DNA from: Aurantimonas endophytica
Lineage (GTDB): Bacteria > Pseudomonadota > Alphaproteobacteria > Rhizobiales > Rhizobiaceae
Assembly (NCBI RefSeq): GCF_014196845.1
Contig: NZ_JACIEM010000005.1
Location: 310,001 to 374,000, forward strand
Reading direction: 5' to 3'
Length of the DNA: 64,000 bases
The position numbers and the translations under genes were made by a program. The notes under the pieces were generated by a model. It had not been told where the DNA came from. It made no database searches and saw only the letters and a list, made by a program, of their open reading frames with translations. This document shows, in pieces, positions 1 to 8,220 of this stretch; position 1 is the first letter of the stretch; each line of letters opens with the position of its first letter.

Positions 1-131
1 ATCATGTTGACGGCGCCTCCAGGCGACCGGGCAAAGCTCGTCGCCATCAGTTCCTCCGACCGGCGGGGCAGGCCGGGGACGTGATAGACATAGTCCATGA
101 CCGCGCCGCCGATATGGACGAGCCGCGCCAT
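1..131 (-). CDS. PfkB-family carbohydrate/nucleoside kinase, N-terminal part (cut by window edge)
   Basis: Only about 43 N-terminal residues are visible, starting at the ATG complementary to 129-131. The segment begins MARLVHIGGAVMDYVYHVPG and continues with a GGAVNM segment. This is the usual N-terminus of PfkB/ribokinase kinases: a GG and D in the first strand, then the substrate-side G-G-A-x-N motif. It starts 2 bases after the stop of the ADP-ribosylglycohydrolase gene, so the two are one operon. The pairing with an ADP-ribosylglycohydrolase and a GntR regulator matches E. coli yegV-yegU-yegW, whose kinase is thought to act on a sugar or nucleoside. The substrate cannot be told from this fragment. 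Confidence 0.85.
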   Translation of the reverse strand, partial: MARLVHIGGAVMDYVYHVPGLPRRSEELMATSFARSPGGAVNM

Positions 132-133
132 CG

Positions 134-1168
134 TCAGGCCGCCTCCGTCGTCGGCGAGGCGGCAAGCCGAAGGGCGAGGAGACCCTTGGCGAGCCTCGCG
201 GCATGGGCGAGGTCGAAGCCCTCGAGTTCGGCGACCCTGTCGGTTGGAAGGCGGGATCGGCCGCTCGCCGCCCCCGCCATCGCCCCGGCGATAGCGCCGA
301 TCGTGTCGGTGTCCCCGCCGAGATTGGCGGCGATGACGGCGGCGCGCCAGGGATTGCCCTTGGCGGCGGCCACCACCGCAAAGGCGGCCGGGATGGATTC
401 CTGCGAGGCCACCGAGGTGCCCACGAGGTCGACGATCGCCGCGATGGCCGCCTGCTCGTCGACGCCGGATACGAGTCCGCGCGCCCATTCGATGCGCGCC
501 GCGATGTCCGGTGCGGCCGTCCATGCGCCGACATGGCGGGCGGCTCTCGCCGCCTCGATGCCGCGCTCGGCCGCCTCGTTCCACGCCATTCCGTCGATGG
601 CGGCGCTGATCGCCGCGGCGACGGCGGAGGCCGAGGCGATGGCGACCGACGTTGCGTGGGTCGCCGCGCAGCTTTCCTCCACCTTGGCCACCAGACGGTC
701 GAGGGGGTCGACCGGCAACGCGATGCCCACCGGCGCGATGCGCATCGCCGCGCCGTTGGTGGTGCCCTCCCGTCCTGCCTCCCCGGGCGGTGTGCCCGCG
801 CGGATCAGGTCGATCGCCCGCTTGGTGGAGGGGCCGAGGAGGTCATAGCTGCCGCGCGCCTTGACGTCGGCTTCCCAGGCAAGCAGCCGGTCGACCCAGG
901 CACCGTGGTCGAAGCGATCGGGGCTTTCCAGAAGCTGCTCGGCGAGGAGCAGCGTCTGCTCGGTGTCGTCGGTGACCATGCCGGCGGGCAACCCCCGCGA
1001 CACGGGGTGGTCCGCGCTCGGCGAAACGAACCGCTCGACAGAGCCGTATCTCCGCCGGATCTCGGCGGGCGACAGCAGCTGTGTCGGCATGCCGAGTGCA
1101 TCGCCGAGCGCGCCGCCGACGAGCGCCCCCATGGCTCGGTCGAATTTCTGGTCGTTGGCCTCGGCCAT
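134..1168 (-). CDS. ADP-ribosylglycohydrolase family protein (YegU-like)
   Basis: A 344-residue protein starting MAEANDQKFDRAMGALVGGA. Family motifs are clear: GALGDALGMP at residues 19-28, the metal-binding TDDTE at 66-70, and the C-terminal GGDTDTIG beginning near residue 284. The acidic residues in these motifs bind the two Mg ions in ADP-ribosylhydrolases such as DraG and ARH. The start is placed at the ATG at 1168, because the regulator gene upstream ends at 1171. The gene is in a tight operon between the GntR regulator and a PfkB kinase. In this context it may hydrolyse a small ADP-ribose-like or N-glycosidic metabolite rather than deADP-ribosylate a protein, but that is inference. Confidence 0.9.
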   Translation of the reverse strand: MAEANDQKFDRAMGALVGGALGDALGMPTQLLSPAEIRRRYGSVERFVSPSADHPVSRGLPAGMVTDDTEQTLLLAEQLLESPDRFDHGAWVDRLLAWEADVKARGSYDLLGPSTKRAIDLIRAGTPPGEAGREGTTNGAAMRIAPVGIALPVDPLDRLVAKVEESCAATHATSVAIASASAVAAAISAAIDGMAWNEAAERGIEAARAARHVGAWTAAPDIAARIEWARGLVSGVDEQAAIAAIVDLVGTSVASQESIPAAFAVVAAAKGNPWRAAVIAANLGGDTDTIGAIAGAMAGAASGRSRLPTDRVAELEGFDLAHAARLAKGLLALRLAASPTTEAA

Positions 1169-1170
1169 GG

Positions 1171-1893
1171 TCAGAACTCTCGATGCAGGGCGAAATGCGA
1201 GGGATTGAGCAGGCTGGTGATGTGCTCCATCACGCGGCCCTCCCGGGTGCGGATGACGCGGCGGGTGCGCAGGAACATTGCGCCCGGCTCGCAGCCGATG
1301 ATACCGGCGTCCTCGGTGCCAAGGGGCACGACGTCGATCCACTCCTCGCCGTGGTCGGGGTGCAGCCCGGCCTCGCGCAGCGTGGCATGCAGCGAGCCGT
1401 CGCGCAGGCCCTTCACCGGCAGGTTCTCGATCTCGGGCATCATCGGGATGCGGGAGTGCTCGATCGAGATGGCGTGACCGTCCAGGGCATGGGTGCGGAT
1501 GCGATCGAGCGCGATGAACTCGGAACTCTCCAGCCCGAGCTTCTCGCCTAGCGCCGGGTCCGACACGATCTCGAGGCGCAGCGTCCGGGTGACGGCATTG
1601 GCGCCGGCTTTTTCCAGAGCCTTGGTCCAGCCTGCTTCGTCGGCCACGACGTTGCCGTCGAAGGTCACGAAGGAGCCGATGCCGACGCTGGTGGTGATCA
1701 GGCCACGGCGCGCGAGCTCGCTGAGGCTCTTGCGGACGGTGGAGCGGCTGACGGAGAAGCGCCGTACCAGCTCGTTCTCGCTCTGCAGCTGATCGCCATG
1801 GGCGAGCTGGCCGGAGCGGATCTCCTTTTCCAGGATCCGGGCAATCCTCTCGGGCTTACCGGAGGCGACTGCGGAGGAAGCGACTGTCCGCAC
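1171..1893 (-). CDS. GntR/HutC-family transcriptional regulator
   Basis: About 240 residues from the GTG at 1893. An N-terminal winged helix (residues about 15-80, with SENELVRRFSVSRSTVRKSL) is followed by a UTRA effector domain ending NPSHFALHREF. The frame stays open to 2025, but the extra residues are encoded by a stretch of inverted repeats and a TTGACA-like box that looks like the promoter. The GTG start gives the normal HutC length and has GGACAGG about 11 bases upstream. The gene is the first of an operon with the ADP-ribosylglycohydrolase and PfkB kinase, as in the E. coli yeg cluster. It probably represses its own operon in response to the substrate of that pathway. Confidence 0.88.
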   Translation of the reverse strand: MRTVASSAVASGKPERIARILEKEIRSGQLAHGDQLQSENELVRRFSVSRSTVRKSLSELARRGLITTSVGIGSFVTFDGNVVADEAGWTKALEKAGANAVTRTLRLEIVSDPALGEKLGLESSEFIALDRIRTHALDGHAISIEHSRIPMMPEIENLPVKGLRDGSLHATLREAGLHPDHGEEWIDVVPLGTEDAGIIGCEPGAMFLRTRRVIRTREGRVMEHITSLLNPSHFALHREF

Positions 1894-1921
1894 GACTGTA
1901 TGAACCTGTCCATGATACTTG

Positions 1922-1962
1922 TCTGTACCTGTACTTTTCAGCTTCAGGTACTGCTTGTCAAG
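1922..1962 (-). promoter_or_regulatory. Candidate promoter and operator of the GntR operon
   Basis: Read on the minus strand, a TTGACA -35-like box (1956-1961) is followed by CAGTACCTG and, after 13 bases, CAGGTACAG. These two 9-mers are inverted repeats of each other with one mismatch. A GTAC-rich palindrome just upstream of a GntR-family gene is typical of an autoregulatory operator. No good -10 box was found. Confidence 0.45.
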
Positions 1963-2102
1963 GCGGGTTGCGGGGCGGGGGCTGCAGGCGTTGAAGCTGT
2001 GGAGACCCCTCAGAGTGCCGCGCACTCACGGGAGGCGGCGCGATTTCCCTTGGCGGCCCCAGCCATCGGCCCCGCCTTTGCTGTACGCCAATGCCTGCAA
2101 CG

Positions 2103-2131
2103 AAAGAGGCCCGCGCTGAAGCGCGAGCCTC
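2103..2131 (-). terminator. Rho-independent terminator after the symporter gene
   Basis: GAGGC-C-CGCGC-TGAA-GCGCG-A-GCCTC forms a stem of five plus five pairs with a tetraloop at 2106-2131. On the minus strand it is followed by a short T-rich run (CTTTCGTT). It lies 29 bases past the stop of the symporter gene and would end the nicE-nicD-nicX-nicF-transporter operon. Confidence 0.6.
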
Positions 2132-2159
2132 CTCTCTCCTTGCCGGCTGGCAACCTCGG

Positions 2160-3653
2160 TCAGGCGGCGGCGGGCCGGGCTGCGAGGCCCGGCGTGCGCA
2201 GCGAGGCATCGGCCGTTGCGATGAAGTCCTCGGCGAGGTCGGTCCGGCTGCGCGTCGCGAGGCTCACGACGACGAACATCGCTGCCGAGACCGGGAAGCC
2301 GAGGATGCCGGCATTGAGGCCGAGGATCGAGTTGCCGGTGAGATACATCACGACGACGAAGATGCCGCCGCCGACGATCGAGGCCAGCGCCCCGGCAGCT
2401 GTGCCGCGCTTCCAGAAGAACGCGCCGACGATCGCCGGAACGACGACCACGAGGCCGGTCGAAGCGGCGACCGCGAGGACCGCGATCAGGCTGAACTGCA
2501 TCGCGGCGAAGCCGAGGGCGATGAGCGAGATGATCGGGATGATCACCTTGCCGATCATCAGCTGCTTGCGGTCGTCGGTCCTTGTCGCGACATTGGCGTA
2601 GACGTCGCGGGCGACCATCGAGGAGAGGGTCAGGAGGATCGAGTCGATCGTCGAGACGGCAGCCGCCAGGATGCCGACCATGACGACGACGCCCAGGACC
2701 GGCGGCACGAAGTCCGACGCCAGGAGCGTCGAGGTCGCAAGATCGGGATTGGCGAGATCGGGGAAGGCGACGAAGGCGGAGAAGCCCCAGAGCACCGACA
2801 CCAGCGTGTATACGAAGCCGAAGGCGAGGAAGATCATGAGCATCCGCCGCAGCGCGCCGAGCGATGCGGGCATGAAGAGGCGCTGGGAGACCTGCGGGTT
2901 GGAGATCGCGAAGAAGAACCACGGGATCGTCAGGCCGAGGAAGGTGGTGAAGGAGAACAGGCCCGGGCCGGGAACGGTGAGCATCGCCGGGTTTCTCTCC
3001 GCGACCGCGTCGAATAGCGCCGTAAAGCCGCCGAGTTCGGCGACGACGTAGCCGACGACGGCGACGGAGGCGACGATCATGACGAGGGCCTGCAGGCTGT
3101 CGGTCCACATCACCGAGCGAATGCCGGCGATGTAGGAGAAGGCGATGGCCAGGATCGTGGCGACGATGATGCCGGCGCCGAAGGAAATCGCCCCGTCGCT
3201 CATGCCGGACAGGAGGTAGCCGACGCCGGCAAGCTGCACGGCCGAGTAGGGGATGAGGAAGATGCAACTCGCCACCGCCGCGGCCATTGCCACCCAGCGA
3301 CTGCCATAGCGCGCGCCGAGCATTTCGGACGGCGTGACGAAGCCGTATTTCCTGCCGACGGCCCAGAAGCGCGGGCCGAAGATCGCGACAAGCGAGACGC
3401 CGGCGAAATAGACGATCTCGAAGCCGAGCGCGCCGACCCCGCCCTTGTAGGTGAGGCCTGCGAGGCCGACCATCATGAAGGCCGAGTACGTGGTTGCCGA
3501 ATAGGAGAGGGCCGAGACGAGGCCGCCCATCGAGCGCCCGCCGATGAAGTAGTCGGACATGGTGGCGGCCGTTCCGGACCGCGACATGTAGGCGACGACG
3601 ACGGAGGCGACGATGTAGATCGCGACCCCGACGAGGATGAGGGTCGTGCTCAC
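2160..3653 (-). CDS. Sodium:solute symporter (SSS family)
   Basis: A 497-residue, very hydrophobic protein with about 13 predicted membrane spans. It begins MSTTLILVGVAIYIVASVVV and has the SSS-type early segment DYFIGGRSMGGLVSALSYSA, followed by a long run of Ala/Val/Ile helices. Its start overlaps the end of a 60-residue membrane protein by 4 bases, the usual arrangement for symporters with a small auxiliary subunit. It is the last gene of the leftward nicotinate operon and most likely imports nicotinate or a pathway intermediate using the sodium gradient. In Pseudomonas putida the nic cluster carries an MFS carrier (NicT) instead, so this is a different transporter family for the same job. 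The substrate is inferred from context only. Confidence 0.9.
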   Translation of the reverse strand: MSTTLILVGVAIYIVASVVVAYMSRSGTAATMSDYFIGGRSMGGLVSALSYSATTYSAFMMVGLAGLTYKGGVGALGFEIVYFAGVSLVAIFGPRFWAVGRKYGFVTPSEMLGARYGSRWVAMAAAVASCIFLIPYSAVQLAGVGYLLSGMSDGAISFGAGIIVATILAIAFSYIAGIRSVMWTDSLQALVMIVASVAVVGYVVAELGGFTALFDAVAERNPAMLTVPGPGLFSFTTFLGLTIPWFFFAISNPQVSQRLFMPASLGALRRMLMIFLAFGFVYTLVSVLWGFSAFVAFPDLANPDLATSTLLASDFVPPVLGVVVMVGILAAAVSTIDSILLTLSSMVARDVYANVATRTDDRKQLMIGKVIIPIISLIALGFAAMQFSLIAVLAVAASTGLVVVVPAIVGAFFWKRGTAAGALASIVGGGIFVVVMYLTGNSILGLNAGILGFPVSAAMFVVVSLATRSRTDLAEDFIATADASLRTPGLAARPAAA

Positions 3654-3832
3654 TGTTCGTCACTCCCAAAGCTGGCGGTGGCCATGGCGTTTACGCCGAT
3701 CACGAGCAGGCCCGCGATGGTCCAGAACAGGAAGGCGCCCTTCCAGCTCTCGACGTTTCCAAGCAGGCCGTACGGCACGAAGTAACAGGCTGCGATCAGC
3801 AGCCCCATCAAGCCAAGACTGAGTTTTCGCAA
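3650..3832 (-). CDS. Small membrane subunit paired with the sodium:solute symporter
   Basis: A 60-residue protein with two membrane spans, beginning MRKLSLGLMGLLIAACYFVP and containing the second helix FLFWTIAGLLVIGV. Translation appears to start at TTG (complement of 3830-3832), preceded by GGAGGAG 8 bases upstream. The final 4 bases overlap the symporter start. Small two-helix proteins of this kind (DUF3311-, DUF4212- and YhdT-like) accompany several SSS symporters. It is probably an accessory subunit of the transporter encoded next to it; its exact family was not settled. Confidence 0.75.
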   Translation of the reverse strand: MRKLSLGLMGLLIAACYFVPYGLLGNVESWKGAFLFWTIAGLLVIGVNAMATASFGSDEQ

Positions 3833-4007
3833 GGCATTCTCCTCCCAACAAAGCGGGGTTTCGGGACTTTAGATCTGGCCAAGCTTCGCCGTCGCCGGAC
3901 TGCTGTCCTGCCGACGTCGAGAAGTACGGCGCAGTGGCACGAAGCGCACCGCCTCTTTCGTGGGATCCGGCGGCTGCAGGCGTGGCGCCGCGCCGGGCCG
4001 GACGGAT

Positions 4008-4637
4008 TTATCGGCTGGCCAGGCTCTTCAGCCAGGCGAGCACGTCTTCGCTGTCGGTGACATCGGCGTATTTCTGACCCATGTCGTAGAGATTGGCGTC
4101 GTGCGGCGCCTTCGCCCGGTCGGCGCAGCAGTCGGCGGGGACGAGCACGTTGAAGCCCGACTGCACGGCATCGACGACGCTCGCCCTGACGCAGCCCGAG
4201 GTCGTTGCACCGGCGACGACGAGGGTGTCGACGCCGGCGCCGGTGAGGATCGCGGCGAGATTGGTGCCGAAGAAGGCCGAAGCGCCGTGCTTGACGATGA
4301 GGGCGTCCGTCTCGGTCCTGCCGCAGGCGGCGTCGATCTCGACGAGGCGGGTGCCGACCATCAGCGCCGCCATGCCGGTCGCCTTCTTCAGCCAGGGCAG
4401 GCTGTCGCGCTCCAGCGGCGTGTAGGCGATGGTGGTGAAGATCACCGGCATGCCGGCGGAGCGGGCGAAATCGGTCAGCCGGCGCGTCGCGGCAATTTCG
4501 GCGCTCATGTCGGCGGCCGTCGGATAGGCCGTATCCGAAAAGCCATAGCTGAAGTCGACGACGAGGATCGCTGGCTTGCTGCCGCGCGGGACGCTCGCGC
4601 CGAAGCCGGCATCCTTGTAGACGGTTTCCTGGGTCAT
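4008..4637 (-). CDS. nicF: Maleamate amidohydrolase (isochorismatase-fold cysteine hydrolase)
   Basis: A 209-residue isochorismatase-like hydrolase. The catalytic triad is visible: Asp28 in AILVVDFSYGF, Lys116 in ALIVKHGASAF and Cys149 in TTSGCVRAS. In the nicotinate pathway NicF cuts maleamate to maleate and ammonia. Assignment rests on the family plus position: the gene follows nicE, nicD and nicX in one leftward operon, 85 bases after nicX, and the cluster would otherwise lack this step. N-carbamoylsarcosine amidases share the fold, so family alone would not decide. Confidence 0.88.
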   Translation of the reverse strand: MTQETVYKDAGFGASVPRGSKPAILVVDFSYGFSDTAYPTAADMSAEIAATRRLTDFARSAGMPVIFTTIAYTPLERDSLPWLKKATGMAALMVGTRLVEIDAACGRTETDALIVKHGASAFFGTNLAAILTGAGVDTLVVAGATTSGCVRASVVDAVQSGFNVLVPADCCADRAKAPHDANLYDMGQKYADVTDSEDVLAWLKSLASR

Positions 4638-4722
4638 GCGGGTCCCCGGCGGGCACGGTGGAAGACGGTCGATGTGGCCGCCGCGATTCCCCTCGAACCG
4701 CGGCGGAGGGAGGGCAAACCGC

Positions 4723-5754
4723 TCAGTGGCGCGCCATCTGCATCTCTTTGACGACGATGTCGCCGTCGATGACGATCGGCTCGTCGTCGAGGAACAGCGA
4801 GCAGCCGCGCATCGGGATGTCGAGATGGCAGGCGGTGTCGTTGGGGCCGCCGAGCTCGTTGTTCGGGCCGGTCGAGAACATCACGTTGCCGTAGAAGGAG
4901 CGCGGCTCCATTCCCATGCCGCCGGGAAACTCGCCTGGCACCAAGCGGTGCCACTTGGCGTTCGGGTTCATGCCCCAGCCGACATGGCTCATGCCCATGC
5001 CGCGCTTGTCGTTGAAGCCGGCCATGTAGGACTTGACGAGTTCGGCATCGAGGCCGCCGCGGATGTCGGTGACCCAGCCATTCTCGATCGTGTAGGTGAT
5101 CGGCTCGCGGACATAGATGTTCTGCGGCAGGAGAATGTCGCCCGGCGCGACGACGATCTGGCCATCGACGCCGTCGTCGTCACCGCCGGTGAAGACGAAG
5201 CCCGAGGGCCAGTGGTCCCAGCGGCCCGGTTCATCCGTACAGGCATATTCGGTGATCGTCGGATAGGCATTGAGCTTGTAGGTGACGTCGGTCCCGTGCG
5301 GCGAGGTGATGCGCATCACCTTGGCCTTCGACAGGATCTCGCCGCCGATCTCCACCTTCTCCCGGATTTCCCTGGTCGGCAGCATGCGGGCGAGCAGCTC
5401 CGGCGGCTCGACGGCGGTGAGGATGCGTGTGCCGGCGGCCTGGATCGCCATCTGCTCGGGCGAGAACAGGAGGAAGATGCAGTCGATCAGCATGTCGCAG
5501 TTCTTGAGCGCCTCGACCGCATCGGGCATTGCCGCAAGTCCGGTCTGGCCGACCGCCCATGCGCCTGTCGGCGGCACCGCCGGAAGCCGCATGTGATACA
5601 TCTTGGCGCCGAGCCGCTGGCCGGCCGCCATGAAGGCGTCGGCATAGTCGAGCCGCTCGGACCCTTGCGTCAGCACCACGAGCTTCTCGCCCTCGTGGAC
5701 ACCCGACATCTTGAGCTGATGCAGGCAGATCTCGGTAAAGCTGAACGGATCCAT
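4723..5754 (-). CDS. nicX: 2,5-dihydroxypyridine 5,6-dioxygenase
   Basis: A 343-residue extradiol-type dioxygenase with the NicX fold (related to M29 aminopeptidases). It opens the ring of 2,5-dihydroxypyridine to N-formylmaleamate with Fe(II) and O2. The expected iron ligands are present as His257 (GMSHVGWG), His310 and Asp312 (ACHLDIPMRG). The 53-residue spacing between the first His and the His-x-Asp pair equals that of the characterised P. putida enzyme (His265, His318, Asp320). It sits 34 bases downstream of nicD. Cytosolic; no signal peptide. Confidence 0.93.
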   Translation of the reverse strand: MDPFSFTEICLHQLKMSGVHEGEKLVVLTQGSERLDYADAFMAAGQRLGAKMYHMRLPAVPPTGAWAVGQTGLAAMPDAVEALKNCDMLIDCIFLLFSPEQMAIQAAGTRILTAVEPPELLARMLPTREIREKVEIGGEILSKAKVMRITSPHGTDVTYKLNAYPTITEYACTDEPGRWDHWPSGFVFTGGDDDGVDGQIVVAPGDILLPQNIYVREPITYTIENGWVTDIRGGLDAELVKSYMAGFNDKRGMGMSHVGWGMNPNAKWHRLVPGEFPGGMGMEPRSFYGNVMFSTGPNNELGGPNDTACHLDIPMRGCSLFLDDEPIVIDGDIVVKEMQMARH

Positions 5755-5788
5755 CGTGGCTGTCCTTCCCTGTTCGTCTGGCAGGCCG

Positions 5789-6571
5789 TCAGGCCGAAAA
5801 GTCCAGGACCGCCTCGACGAAACCGTCGAGATCGTCCCAGGGGATCATGTGTCCGGCGCCCTCGACGGTGCGCACCTCGATTCGAGGAGCAAGCTGCCTG
5901 ATCTCGGCGACGTCCTCGTCCTGAATGACCGGCGCGCCACCGGCAACGACGAGCCGCAGCGGCAGCGTCAGATGCGGCAGGTCCTGGTGGATGTCGTCGG
6001 TGTGGAAGCCCTTGAAGGCGGTGTCGATGGCGTCGAGCTGGCAGGTATGGAGCCATTCGGCCCGCACCGCCCGCTGCTCCTGCGTCCACGTCGGGCAGAA
6101 CACCTGCATGTCGTCGGCGGAGCAGCCCTTCTGGGCCATCAGGATCGAATCCTCGTACCACGCCCATTTCGACGGATACTCCCGTCGTCCGGGGCCGGAA
6201 ACCGGCGGATCGACGAGGACGAGGCCGGCAAAGGCGTCCGGGGCGAGGCGCGCGGCGCGAATGGCGTTGCGGGCGCCCATCGAGTGGCCGAGCACGATCG
6301 GCTTGCCCAGCCCCGCCGCCTTGGTCACCTCGACGGCGTCCCGCGCCATGGCGTCGAGGGAATAGTCGAGTTTGCCCGCTTGGCTCAGACCTCGGCCCCG
6401 CACGTCGAGGACGTGGACGTCGAACTTTTCCGCCAGCCTCTCGGCGACGAAACCCCAGGTGATCGCAGGCGAGGTGATGCCGGGAATGAGCAGCATCGTT
6501 GGACCATTCCCGCGATAGCGGATCAGGTGCTGGCGAATGCCGTTGGCGTGGACGTTGTAGCCGAAGGCCAT
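5789..6571 (-). CDS. nicD: N-formylmaleamate deformylase (alpha/beta hydrolase)
   Basis: A 260-residue alpha/beta hydrolase that removes formate from N-formylmaleamate to give maleamate. The triad is Ser97 in GHSMGAR, Asp121 in LVLVDPPVSG and His241 in EGAGHMIPW. Each is exactly four residues earlier than the reported P. putida NicD triad (101/125/245). The oxyanion-hole segment LIPGITSPAITWG near residue 28-40 is also typical. The gene lies between nicE and nicX with 35-base and 34-base spacers, so the three are cotranscribed. Confidence 0.92.
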   Translation of the reverse strand: MAFGYNVHANGIRQHLIRYRGNGPTMLLIPGITSPAITWGFVAERLAEKFDVHVLDVRGRGLSQAGKLDYSLDAMARDAVEVTKAAGLGKPIVLGHSMGARNAIRAARLAPDAFAGLVLVDPPVSGPGRREYPSKWAWYEDSILMAQKGCSADDMQVFCPTWTQEQRAVRAEWLHTCQLDAIDTAFKGFHTDDIHQDLPHLTLPLRLVVAGGAPVIQDEDVAEIRQLAPRIEVRTVEGAGHMIPWDDLDGFVEAVLDFSA

Positions 6572-6606
6572 GGGTACTCCTCCTGGGATCTCGTCTTTCG
6601 TCCGGA

Positions 6607-7356
6607 TCAGTAGAGGCCCGAAAGCAGCGTGCCGCCGCCGGGCACGCGGGTGTCGAGGTCGAGCGCCTTCAGCATCGACCAGGTGGTGGCGATGGCGGCC
6701 GTCAGCACCGGCTTGCGGGTCTGTGCTTCGACCATCGAGACTGCAGCGAGCGAGGGCATCTGGACGCAGGCCGACAACACGATCGCATCGACGTCGCCGA
6801 CGTCGAGCTCCGACACGATGCCCGGCAGCCTGCCGGTATCATGGGCGGCGACCGCGAGATTGTCGGAGATCTCCAGGGCCCGCGACGTCGAGACCTCGAT
6901 GCCCTCATTGGCGATGTAGTCCACCACCATGGCGGTCAGCGGCTTCATGTAGGGCGCGACGACCGCGACCTTCTTCGCGCCGATCGCCTTGATGCCGTCG
7001 CACAGGGCGCCGGCGGAGGTGACCACCGGGGCAGGGTTGCCGTTGTCGACCGTCACCTGGTGCAGGCGCCGTGCGGACTCGTTGTGATAGCCGTGGCCCA
7101 TCGACATGATGGCGACGAGGCAGGCGTAACCCATCACGTCGACACGGGCGTCAGAGAGCTCCAGCGCGCAGCGGTCGCTCTGGCCGTCCATCGCCGCGAG
7201 CTCCTCCTTGGTCACGTGCTTCATCCGCATACGCGACGAATGGAAGGTGAAGCGCTCCGGTGCGATCGTCTCGCGCAGGCGCAGAAGCGCCGGGATCTCC
7301 GTCTCCATGGTGACGTTGGAACTCGGGACGATCTGGCCGATGCGGATCGCATTCAT
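6607..7356 (-). CDS. nicE: Maleate cis-trans isomerase
   Basis: A 249-residue member of the Asp/Glu racemase superfamily that turns maleate into fumarate, the last step before the TCA cycle. The two active-site cysteines are Cys79 in GYACLVAI and Cys197 in LSACVQMPS. Both are offset by three from the P. putida NicE cysteines (82 and 200). The N-terminus IGQIVPSSNVTMETE is characteristic of maleate isomerases. It is the first gene of the leftward operon; a NicR-type palindrome lies about 40-60 bases upstream of its start. Confidence 0.93.
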   Translation of the reverse strand: MNAIRIGQIVPSSNVTMETEIPALLRLRETIAPERFTFHSSRMRMKHVTKEELAAMDGQSDRCALELSDARVDVMGYACLVAIMSMGHGYHNESARRLHQVTVDNGNPAPVVTSAGALCDGIKAIGAKKVAVVAPYMKPLTAMVVDYIANEGIEVSTSRALEISDNLAVAAHDTGRLPGIVSELDVGDVDAIVLSACVQMPSLAAVSMVEAQTRKPVLTAAIATTWSMLKALDLDTRVPGGGTLLSGLY

Positions 7357-7645
7357 GGGCGCAACCTCGTTGACGTGGCTGGCATAATGCTACGCAGATT
7401 GTTTGTATAGAAACAAGTTCCTCGGCGAAATTTTTCGCAGATATAGAAATATCAGATGGTTAGCCCGGAATCTGGCTGGTGTCCCATCGGTCCAGATCGC
7501 CAAATGCCGAACTATTGGGCAGGCCGGGACCGACCTTGCGTGAGCCGTCGGCAGCAACTTACGGCTGTCGATCGGCTCGACATCGCCAGCGGATGACGAC
7601 GAATAAGGGAGGGCGCGATGTGACGCGCAGGTGACGCGCCCTCTG
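7357..7645. other. Intergenic region between nicE promoter and nicR end
   Basis: This 289-base gap holds the promoter and operator of the nicE operon at its left side (7380-7420), then an AT-richer stretch (about 7425-7465), and nothing gene-like up to the nicR stop. No convincing terminator for nicR was found. Confidence 0.6.
7398..7417 (-). promoter_or_regulatory. NicR-type operator upstream of nicE
   Basis: ATTGTTTGTATAGAAACAAG is an imperfect palindrome with TTGTTT/AAACAA arms. Closely related sequences occur upstream of nicA (8221-8239) and nicC (12490-12508), giving the shared form ATTGTTNGTATACAAACGA. The location in all three nic promoters and nowhere else noticed makes it the likely NicR binding site. 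Confidence 0.75.
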
Positions 7646-8092
7646 TCAGCAGAGCTTGGCCAGAAGCCGCAGGAAGGTCTCGCGTTCTGACTTGCTCAGG
7701 GGGGCGAGCGTCGCCTCGGTGATGCCCTTGACCACCGGAATAGCATCGCGGATCAACGCCCGGCCCCTTTCGGTAGACTGCAGCAGATAGCGCCGCTTGT
7801 CGTTGGGATCCTTCTGCGTCGTCAGCAACCCCTGGTTCTCCAGGCGCGAGATCACACCCTTCGTCGTGGCGGCATCCATGGCGACGAGCCGGCCCAGGGC
7901 ATTCTGCGAAATCGGGCCGGGCTCGGCAAAGAGCCGGAACAGCGTCGAGAACTGGGTCGGTGTCAGGCCGCCGATCGTCGACCGGGCGAAGATCGTCATG
8001 TGGCGCTGATAGGCCTTGCGCAAGAGAAAGCCGACCTGCTCGTCGAGCACGTAACCAAGAAACGGGATGTCCTCACCACTGCCTGTCGCCAC
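7646..8092 (-). CDS. nicR: MarR-family regulator of nicotinate degradation
   Basis: A 148-residue MarR-type winged-helix protein. It has the N-terminal dimerisation helix (residues about 12-35, GYVLDEQVGFLLRKAYQRH), the recognition region ALGRLVAMDAATTKGVISRL and the wing DPNDKRRYLL. NicR of P. putida is a MarR-type repressor of the nicC and nicX operons, relieved by 6-hydroxynicotinate. Here the gene lies between the two halves of the pathway and shares its upstream region with nicA. Three similar palindromes in the nic promoters are its probable targets. P. putida also uses a TetR-type NicS for nicAB; no such gene is in this cluster, so NicR may control everything. Confidence 0.88.
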   Translation of the reverse strand: MATGSGEDIPFLGYVLDEQVGFLLRKAYQRHMTIFARSTIGGLTPTQFSTLFRLFAEPGPISQNALGRLVAMDAATTKGVISRLENQGLLTTQKDPNDKRRYLLQSTERGRALIRDAIPVVKGITEATLAPLSKSERETFLRLLAKLC

Positions 8093-8220
8093 GCCGAGGC
8101 CCTTTTCGCGTTCTGTCCGATCCGCTCGTTGCCACGTTAGAGGAAAGTCGACAAGCGCGCTCCGCTGAGGCTCCTACAGGGCGCCGGTCGCCAGCGCCCT
8201 CGGGAGGGGGCCATCGAATT

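Noticed and set aside
203-1477. Long rightward open frame of 424 codons opposite the ADP-ribosylglycohydrolase
   Set aside because: Arg/Gly-rich composition with no motif; it is the antisense of a clear enzyme gene in high-GC DNA.
2026-3669. 547-codon leftward frame over the symporter
   Set aside because: Arg/Pro/His-rich out-of-frame shadow; the symporter frame has 13 membrane spans and known family segments.
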